From Ambrosia x helenae (Eukaryota > Streptophyta > Magnoliopsida > Asterales > Asteraceae): a stretch of DNA of 64,000 nt. The notes under the pieces were generated by a model, which saw only the letters and a list, made by a program, of their open reading frames with translations, was not told where the DNA came from and did no database searches. Each line of letters opens with the position of its first letter. Position 1 is the first letter of the stretch. The DNA lies in the NCBI GenBank assembly GCA_030844895.1, contig CM061226.1, forward strand, positions 117,786,574 to 117,850,573, written 5' to 3'. This document shows positions 57,322 through 64,000 of the stretch, piece after piece. Made by a program: the position numbers and the translations under genes.

Positions 57322-59279
57322 TCATCCATTTTTTTCGGAAAATCTTGACAATAGAAGTTGCTTTCCCCTAATTATGAGTGCAAAGATGCCATATGCAGGG
57401 AGATGAATTAATGCCACCCCTAAATACCTGCAAATAATCATTGGACCTATGTGTTCAACTAAATTCACAGATGCAAAAGCAACGGTTACTGTTAGCAAGC
57501 GTCGCTTAAACCCTACATGAATATATGTTTTCAATCATGCATGTTATTCTTCAAGAACATACAACATTATTTCTTTGATAGCATAGAGGGATATTCATGT
57601 TTGATTTATAGTGATGTAACTTTCATATTTTGTTTTAATAAAAAACATTAAATTTATAGTAAAAATTCATATTGAAACATACCAAATGGGAGCATATGGA
57701 GATGATAAATCAAGGAAGGAATATGGCCACCTGCAATACCAAGAATAATGCATATAGGTATAATATAAGTTTATATTTTCCAATTTTATAATGAATTTGG
57801 TCAAAATAAGATCTCTATCTTACCAAATTGATACACATGCATGGAATATCCACTGGAAAATAACAAATATACATGTCCACAGACCAAAATAAGCCAATCG
57901 AAAGAAGGGAACCGCTGATTAACAAAAAAAGTCAGTTTAGTCAAGAAGCATATAACTTGCAATAACAAACATCTCACTCATAAATTTATGTTATAGTATC
58001 AAATAACACAAAAATACAGTAACTGAGACAGAAATGACTCTGTAATGCGCAACTTACCAGGCGATTCAGAGCTATATCAACAAGGAGAAGAATGGCATTG
58101 ACAGAATGCAAGCTAACATCCAACTGTAAAAGAAGACCAAAGTATCTCTCAAGATGACATAACGGATTTCACAGAATTAATGCAAAGACTTTAAAAAAAA
58201 ACATACAAAATGTAAATTGTAGTCTGCAGGCATAAGAAATGGATAGATTATAAACCAAAACACGCTATCAGAGAGTCCAACAGCACCTGCGCATATCTGT
58301 TTATTAAGAGTCAGGATGAATTTGCATTTTATAAAGAAAACATTACACCAATAGAAAAAGTACATTTAACAAACTTACCTGAAAGACTATTTGAAAGAAA
58401 TAGCCACATACACCAGCCGTCTTTCCATGACTTAAACCATTATTTGGTGGGTTAACGGTCATGTTTTGTTCTTGGTCTAAGATGGCATTACTATTATTAT
58501 CATCACCAAGTTCGTTCCAATATTTGTAACATCCATAAATTGAGTGTGAAGATGCAAGCTACATATAGTAGACGAAACATAAGTCACAAATAAAATAGCT
58601 TTTCCTATTTGTTGTATAAGATAAACGATGCAATAAAACTCGATTAGTCCAAAACTTTCAAGAAAGTTTACAAGTTTATCCATTTTCTAGGCTTCTAAAG
58701 ACTGAACAAAAACATGTTCACCACTACAGATGACTTTTAAGGCGAAAAAAAAAGAATAAAACGTATACACATAACTAGCAACAGTTCGTACCCCAAAATA
58801 GAAAGTGACCAAAGCAAATGTCCACCTGTTCATCACAACATACATAACAAAATAAAAGATTTTAATAAACTCAACGTCATATAACCACGTTTTAGTCCTT
58901 GAGTGAATAGATTATGAAACATAAAGGGCTTATCGTTTAAATTCACTTACTGTGTGTAAAAGAAAAGTGAGATAGTTCCATAAACAACCAGAGTAGCAAT
59001 TAACAATGCCAACATTACACCAAATGCAACTAATCTGTAAACAAGCAGCCACACAGGATGGAATGACTTCAAACATGTCCTCCAAGTTTCACCCTCGTAC
59101 AAAATCCCGTTAGGTTCCACATCACACTCATCATTTCTATTGCGAATTTTCTTTTTAACGAATACTTCATATTTGATTATTAAGATTGTTGCTATCATCA
59201 TAGCCATAAATATCCATAATGCACAGAGGAAAAACCTCCAGTTTAACCAGTAACTCGAGTCGGTTGTATCATCAGCCAT
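57322..59279 (-). CDS. Plant multi-pass membrane protein of unknown function, 8 exons
   Basis: Exons (minus): 58951-59279, 58792-58825, 58379-58558, 58207-58296, 58058-58123, 57824-57914, 57683-57730, 57322-57427. About 314 residues, starting MADDTTDSSYW. Hydrophobic helices are clear (FFLCALWIFMAMMIATILII, LVAFGVMLALLIATLVVYG, SVNAILLLVDIALN, LILVCGHVYLLF, ALIHLPAYGIFALII), six or more in all. It resembles an uncharacterised plant membrane family (relatives possibly At1g10660/At2g47115; from memory, not certain). At the exon 7-8 junction the phase fails by one base: the expected LPFWYLGVAL needs TTTTGG where the sequence joins TTTG|G. That is again a lost homopolymer base, and the protein resumes correctly to the stop. 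Confidence 0.8.
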
Positions 59280-60399
59280 CAGCAGGTCCCAACTAACTTC
59301 CTGCTCATGTTTAAAAATGAAATAATTTTAACAATATTATTAAAATTCATGACATGACATGATTAAACAAATATCCATGTTTAGTTTAGAGTATATAGGA
59401 TTTCAAACTATATGAATTATGATTCATAGCACAATTCAAATAAATAAATGGTGCTAAAATGATCATCAGTTAAGAAGATAATAAATGAATGGAAGACAGA
59501 TATTGTAAATTATGCGTATATGAAAGCTGAAACATTGAATTAGATTGTAGAGTTACCTGTTTACTTGTTTTAATAATTTTTGGTGTGATAAATTAGTGAT
59601 CAGTAGTGAAACAATGGAATAAAGGTTTGAGAGAAATTTGGCATTAAGAAAGCAAGTGATATTTAGTGGAGAAAACCAACCGCAACTGCAACCTATTGGT
59701 GATGACATGGTATTAGTCTGTAATTTGAAAATTATTTGAATATTGGTTGTGTTTAAATGTATCCCTTTCGGTACCGTACTGAATTTACGCAAACCGAACA
59801 AAATCGGTATTGGTATTATTTTTTCGGTTTTGGTATTTTTCGATATTTTTGAATTACCAGTGGCACTTTACTTTCATAATTAATACGGTATTCATCTTAT
59901 ACTTTTATTCATTTTCGGTATCGGTACCAGTCTCATCTCTATAGTGACAAGAACATTGTTTTATCAGGGTACAACTATAGACAAGCTATATTTTGGTGAT
60001 ATGAAGTTTCTCTTCCATCTTTGAAGTTGAGTGTTTAAATCTAGTAAGGTGCAAATATAGATGGTTATTAGCCCTAGATTAGGATTAGGATTCGTCCTGA
60101 TCCTTCCCGCTTCCCCGTGACATATCAGTACAACATCAGCTTTTTACCAAGTTTTTACAGTGTTACCCAGAATTTCTTAAATTTCTTCAAATTGTTCGGT
60201 GTCATCCTAGATTTCCCCAAAACAATTTTGAATGAAAATTATATAATTCAAATAAAAATACGCAATTTAAATATAAAATACATAACTCAAATAAAAATAC
60301 TTAATCTAAATGAAAAATACATAACTAAATAAAACACAACTTAAATTAAACTAGACATGGTTTCTCATAATTTGCCATGCCGAAAAGTGATTAAATTTC
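59280..60399. other. 5' flank of the membrane protein gene and repeats
   Basis: Leader or promoter sequence, with a further possible leader exon near 59570. It then holds a CGGTATTGGTATT / TTCGGTATCGGTACC dispersed repeat (59770-59940) and A-rich CAAATAAAAATAC repeats (60240-60330). No gene. Confidence 0.45.
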
Positions 60400-60655
60400 T
60401 TATTCTTGTAGCTCAACCTTGCTATTCATCAGCTCGTTGAAGATGCGACTAAATCTTATAGGCTTTGCACAGATGTCTTTAAACCTGGAAAGAATTCCAT
60501 CAACAGTGCGGTGGGTCTGACCCAAATGTTGATTGAATTGTACGAAGGTTGAGGTCCAACGACCTTGATGCAGGAGGCGGCATTTCTTCGTAGACACTCA
60601 CCCAAGCCATAGCCAAAGCTATGTCTTCTTTTTCGGTCCATTGTCTCCTTGCCAT
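60400..60655 (-). pseudogene. Myb/SANT-like ORF1 remnant of PIF/Harbinger
   Basis: Starts MARRQWTEKEDIALAMAWVS at 60655, then shifts frame to read LGQTHRTVDGILSRFKDICA and FSRIFNELMNSK before a stop. This is the Myb/SANT-like accessory protein of PIF/Harbinger elements (DNA binding, partner of the transposase). A frameshift near 60575 and loss of the rest leave it inactive. The flanks to about 60920 (GGGGGGAAACATG, GGTCGGGGCC) resemble the element end. Confidence 0.75.
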
Positions 60656-61883
60656 TTGAAAAATGAGAGATGATATTGATATATAATTTTTTTTTTGTAG
60701 AGAGAGAGTTGTAGAATTGTAGTGCAAAAATGGTAAATAAATGATTGTTATTTAAAGAGTTTAAAATTTAAAAAAATAATTATAATTATTTTTTAAATCA
60801 AACGTTATGTGACCTGCACCCACACCTACAATCTCTCTCGATTTTTGGGGGGAAACATGTTTTCGAGGGAATGGTGTTCCTGGTCGGGGCCAGCTTCCCC
60901 ATGAGCTGCTGGGGCTTGAGTTCGTCAGCCCTTAGTATAGTAATTGTAAAAGAAATTACTACAATTACATTACATAATAGACAAATAACTAAAGTATGCA
61001 AATTTTACAAAACGTGCTATTATCAAACATCATTTTCATACCTTTTACATGTTTAAAAATAACTAAAAGCACGTCAAATGGGTGAAATACTGAAATGTGA
61101 ATAACAAAATGCATATAAAGTTGCAAGAATGCGTATACGTACGTGTGTTCGGGTTGTTGTTGCTCTTTTTTCTTGGCATCTATGTTCTTCTAATTTTAAA
61201 TTAATCTGAAAAAAGAAAAGAAAAAAAAAGTATATTGAAAGTTAGGTATTTTGTTTTATTAATTACGATGAAAACAAATGCTTAATTTTTAGTTTTGACT
61301 ACGGATATGGTTCTCATGTTAGCATTCACATACACAATCAAGCTACACAATAATGCACATCAGGCGTTTGGACATTTTTCAATGGATGAAATGACATTTT
61401 CCTTTGTGGTTTGGTTACTTTTGCGAGTTTTGTTAAAATAGTTTTTTTTTCCGCATCTGGATCCTCATAATTTCCAAATCTTGCGCCTTTCGTCCAACTG
61501 ACAAACCCCATCTTTATTTAACCGTTAAGGCAGGGGCAGAAGAAGAAGAAAGATGGTGGTTACTGTGGTGGTGTCGGTGGAGGTGATGGTGTTTGTTTCA
61601 GTTGCGGTTGGTGGTGGTGGTTTTGGATGGTGTTTGTGGCAGTGGCGGTTGTTGGTGATGGTGTTGGGTGGTTGTTGTGTAGGCTTTGTGGTGGTGGTGA
61701 AGAGGAAGGAAGATTATATTCAGGTTTGGTTTTTTTTTTTTTTTTTTTCTAAATTAGCGCCTCCCAATTTGTTTCCCCCACTACACTCATATTTTGAATT
61801 AAACCCTCATGCTGACTCAGCTGACGCGTGACCCAATGACAGAGGGGGGTCTTAAGTTTTTTTCCGCTCCACTACACATGGTC
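60656..61883. other. Transposon debris and a GGTGGT-rich stretch
   Basis: 61550-61700 is rich in GGTGGT and GGTGTTTG (microsatellite-like), which produces an artificial Val/Gly frame. 61870-61886 (CACTACACATGGTCTTA) is a MITE-like end shared with 48036-48051. No gene supported. Confidence 0.5.
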
Positions 61884-62498
61884 TTATACTTATATAAGTA
61901 TACCTACTTATGTATTTACTAAAATTCAAACGAGCACAAACGAACAAACATAAATGAATGAACTCACACGGACATTCACGAGCATAAATGAACGAACAAA
62001 ACGTGTGTTCATGTTTGTCCGTTTAATTATCTGTTGGAGCGAATTGGATGATCGGGCCGAGGGCTACCCCTTCTTCCCCCCACTCTCATTTCCCTAATAA
62101 TTACCCTGAGTCAACAAAGCTTTTTTTTTACTCGGCTTGGCCCGGTTGTCCTACGCGATTGGTGCTTTAAAAATCGAAACTCCCATCATAGTTTGGCAAC
62201 CTAAGGGGCAAACACTTTTCGTTATCTAAAGGCAAAGACTCGGCCCAGCGGGTGAATATGCTGGGCTCCGGCTTCGCGCACCTGTTGTCACCTTTTGAAG
62301 AACTTTATAATGTGTGCTTTAGTTTTCGAATGCACGGACAAAAAATTTGTTCATGTTCATTTGTTTATTAAAGAAACAAGCATAAACAAACTCCCAACTG
62401 AAAAGTTCACTAACAGTTCAGGAACGTTCAGTTCGTTTTTAGACCTACTAACCTCTTTCGGTGATCGCTGTCTTCAAGCACAAGCTCGACAAAATATA
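61884..62498. repeat. ~600 bp dispersed repeat, copy 1
   Basis: Runs from TTATACTTATATAAGTATACC to GCTCGACAAAATATA and matches 63401-64000 in order and orientation with roughly 90% identity by eye. It contains GAACGAACAAAACGTGTG and CTGTTGGAGCGAATTGGATG. Not obviously coding. The ends lack TG...CA, which argues against a simple LTR pair. Confidence 0.8.
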
Positions 62499-62759
62499 AT
62501 TTGTGGTAAAAAAAAAGCCAACTAGAGGACCATGCGTAATTAAATTATGATCAACCCCTGAAAAAAAAAGGAAGTCAATGAAGCATGAATGTGACCTCAC
62601 GCATTGGTAGACGGAGATCCCTGGCGTCGCAACGCAAAAGTAAAGCCGCGTTGCACGGTTGTCATCTGCTCAATGGAGGCTTTTGGTGTTCGGCTTTCGG
62701 TTCGTACACGTTTATAAATAATCTTGAAATCAAGATATATAATAACTTCTTATAATTAA
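62499..62759. other. Spacer after repeat copy 1
   Basis: Unique-looking DNA with a GC-rich piece near 62625-62665 (GCGTCGCAACGC, CCGCGTTGCACGG) resembling a hairpin. No gene. Confidence 0.4.
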
Positions 62760-63116
62760 GTGGGTGTTTGGGATTGAGTTTCAAAACTCCTTATTGACAT
62801 CTCCAAGAAGCCAATAAGTCAATAAGCTGTTTGTGTAAACCAAAAGCATTTTTGGTTTTGGTTTTTCAATAAGGTGGAAAAGTTGTTTTTAAGAAGTCAG
62901 AGATCATAGCTTTTGGCTTTTGGCTTTTGATCATTTTACACTAATAAGCTTAACCAAATACTTTTTAAAAAACAACTTATTGAATTATTAGTTTTTCTCA
63001 CCACAAAAGCTAATCCAAATACTTTTTTAGAAACTCATTTTCAAAAAATTATAAGTCAATAAGCAGTTTTGACAAAATTTCTTTTGAAGTTAAGTAAGCA
63101 AATCCCAAATACCTTC
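62760..63116. mobile_element. Tourist-like MITE, diverged copy
   Basis: Left GTGGGTGTTTGGGATTG, right CAAATCCCAAATACCTTC, TAA duplicated at 62757-62759 and 63117-63119. The interior matches the 22026 family in reverse orientation (CCAATAAGTCAATAAG, TTTTGATCATTTTACACTA). Confidence 0.88.
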
Positions 63117-63400
63117 TAAATAATGACAAGAACAAACAACGATATCATATCAAGCTATATAATAACACGTGTTAACAATATGTTACCCGAAAACTTATTT
63201 ATTTTCATATAAAAAAAGCTCGAGAAGTTAGAGTTTCCAGAGTTTTCACTATAACAAGAGTTTCCCATATAACCTTATACTATATATATATATATAAATT
63301 TGTGATTAAATATGATAAGAGTCATTGAGAAACCTATTTTTATTATGAGAAACTTTAATTACTAAGTAGTTGTATATTAGTTAGAAATCCTATTTTATCT
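63117..63400. other. Intergenic, AT-rich
   Basis: Includes a (TA)n tract near 63280. No gene or known element. Confidence 0.45.
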
Positions 63401-64000
63401 TTATACTTATATAAGTATACCAACTTATGTATTTATTAAAATTCAAACGAACACAAGAACAAACATAAATGAACGAACTTATACGGACGTTCACGAACAT
63501 AAATGAACGAACAAAACGTGTGTTCATGTTTGTCCGTTTGATTATCTGTTGGAGCAAATTGGATGATCAGGCCGATGGCTACCCCTTCTTCCCCTCACTC
63601 TTATTTCCCTAATATTAACCTTGAGTCATCAAAGCTTTTTTTGACTCGGCTTGGCCCGGTTGTCCTACACGATTGGTGCTTTAAAAAGCGAAACTCCCAT
63701 CATAGTTTGACGACCTAAGGGGCGTACACGTTTTGTTATCTAAAGGCGAAGACTCGGCCTAGCGGTTGAACATGCTGGGTTGCGGCTCCGCGCACCTGCT
63801 GTCACCTTTTGAAGCACTTTATAGTGTGTGCTTTAGTTTTCGACTGCACGGACAAAATTTGTTCAGGTTCGTTCGTTTATTAAAGAAACAAACATAAACA
63901 AACCCCCAACTGAAAAGTTCACGAACAGTTCATGAACGTTCAGTTTGTTTTAACCTCTTTCGGTGATCGTTGTCTTCCAGCACAAGCTCGACAAAATATA
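63401..64000. repeat. ~600 bp dispersed repeat, copy 2, runs off the edge
   Basis: Second copy of 61884-62498, about 1.5 kb downstream in direct orientation. It reaches the window edge exactly where copy 1 also reads GCTCGACAAAATATA, so its right end is unknown. Confidence 0.8.

Noticed and set aside
61553..61831. Val/Gly-rich 92-residue open frame
   Set aside because: It is the translation of a GGTGGT/GTGTTTG-rich stretch followed by a poly-T run; no domain and no gene structure.
61884..64000. Complete small LTR retrotransposon
   Set aside because: The repeat copies do not begin TG or end CA, and no primer-binding site or polypurine tract was found between them.

Overview
The window is nuclear DNA of a flowering plant. 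Genes are split by GT-AG introns, the encoded proteins match conserved eudicot families, and AT-rich intergenic DNA is packed with plant transposons. The repeat style (many GGGGCTGTTTGG and GAGGGTGTTTGGGATTG MITEs, Tat-type Ty3 elements) suggests Asteraceae, but that is an inference. No bacterial, organellar, CRISPR or viral locus was seen. Two runs of exactly 100 N (5255-5354, 41213-41312) are scaffold gaps, and both touch Tat retrotransposons.

Layout. 1-5254: 3' part of a Tat-lineage LTR retrotransposon (RNase H end, integrase, an antisense extra gene, polypurine tract, start of the 3' LTR). 5.4-10.4 kb: gene fragments (one leucine-rich-repeat exon), a MITE, a hAT-like element and degenerate repeats. 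10.4-15.6 kb (-): LIP1-type small GTPase gene, 7 exons, introns loaded with SINE, LINE and MITE copies, and an ACCGGT-rich array just upstream. 16.9-19.1 kb: a 2.2 kb non-autonomous hAT. 19.1-22.6 kb: a wrecked PIF/Harbinger region broken by a solo Tat LTR, itself broken by a Tourist-like MITE. 23.1-26.9 kb (+): ATP-dependent phosphofructokinase, 13 exons. 28.0-29.6 kb (-): a small secretory-pathway membrane protein. 32.7-41.1 kb (+): a TPR protein of the CABIN1 (HIRA complex) type, heavily frameshifted. 41.3-44.8 kb: a second, diverged Tat element end with its own antisense gene. 45.6-46.8 kb (-): F-box/kelch gene of the KFB-CHS type. 49.5-52.9 kb (-): ATP-citrate lyase subunit A, 11 exons, fully intact. 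54.3-55.6 kb: a long inverted-repeat element. 57.3-59.3 kb (-): multi-pass membrane protein, 8 exons. 60.4 kb to the end: PIF/Harbinger debris, a ~600 bp repeat present twice, and another MITE.

How the genes relate. They are ordinary independent nuclear genes. Phosphofructokinase (glycolysis) and ATP-citrate lyase (cytosolic acetyl-CoA) are both cytosolic carbon enzymes, and the F-box protein probably acts on flavonoid enzymes, but nothing suggests a cluster. The strongest cross-cutting signal is a repeated pattern of single-base gains or losses, mostly in short homopolymers, inside otherwise well-conserved genes (LIP1, PFK, CABIN1, F-box/kelch, the 57 kb membrane protein, retrotransposon pol). 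ACLA and the 28 kb gene are free of them. This looks more like residual sequencing or assembly error than independent pseudogenization, and gene integrity should be judged with that in mind. I found no convincing new defence or biosynthetic system; the most unusual items are the paired antisense genes of the Tat elements, the ACCGGT array and the nested transposons.
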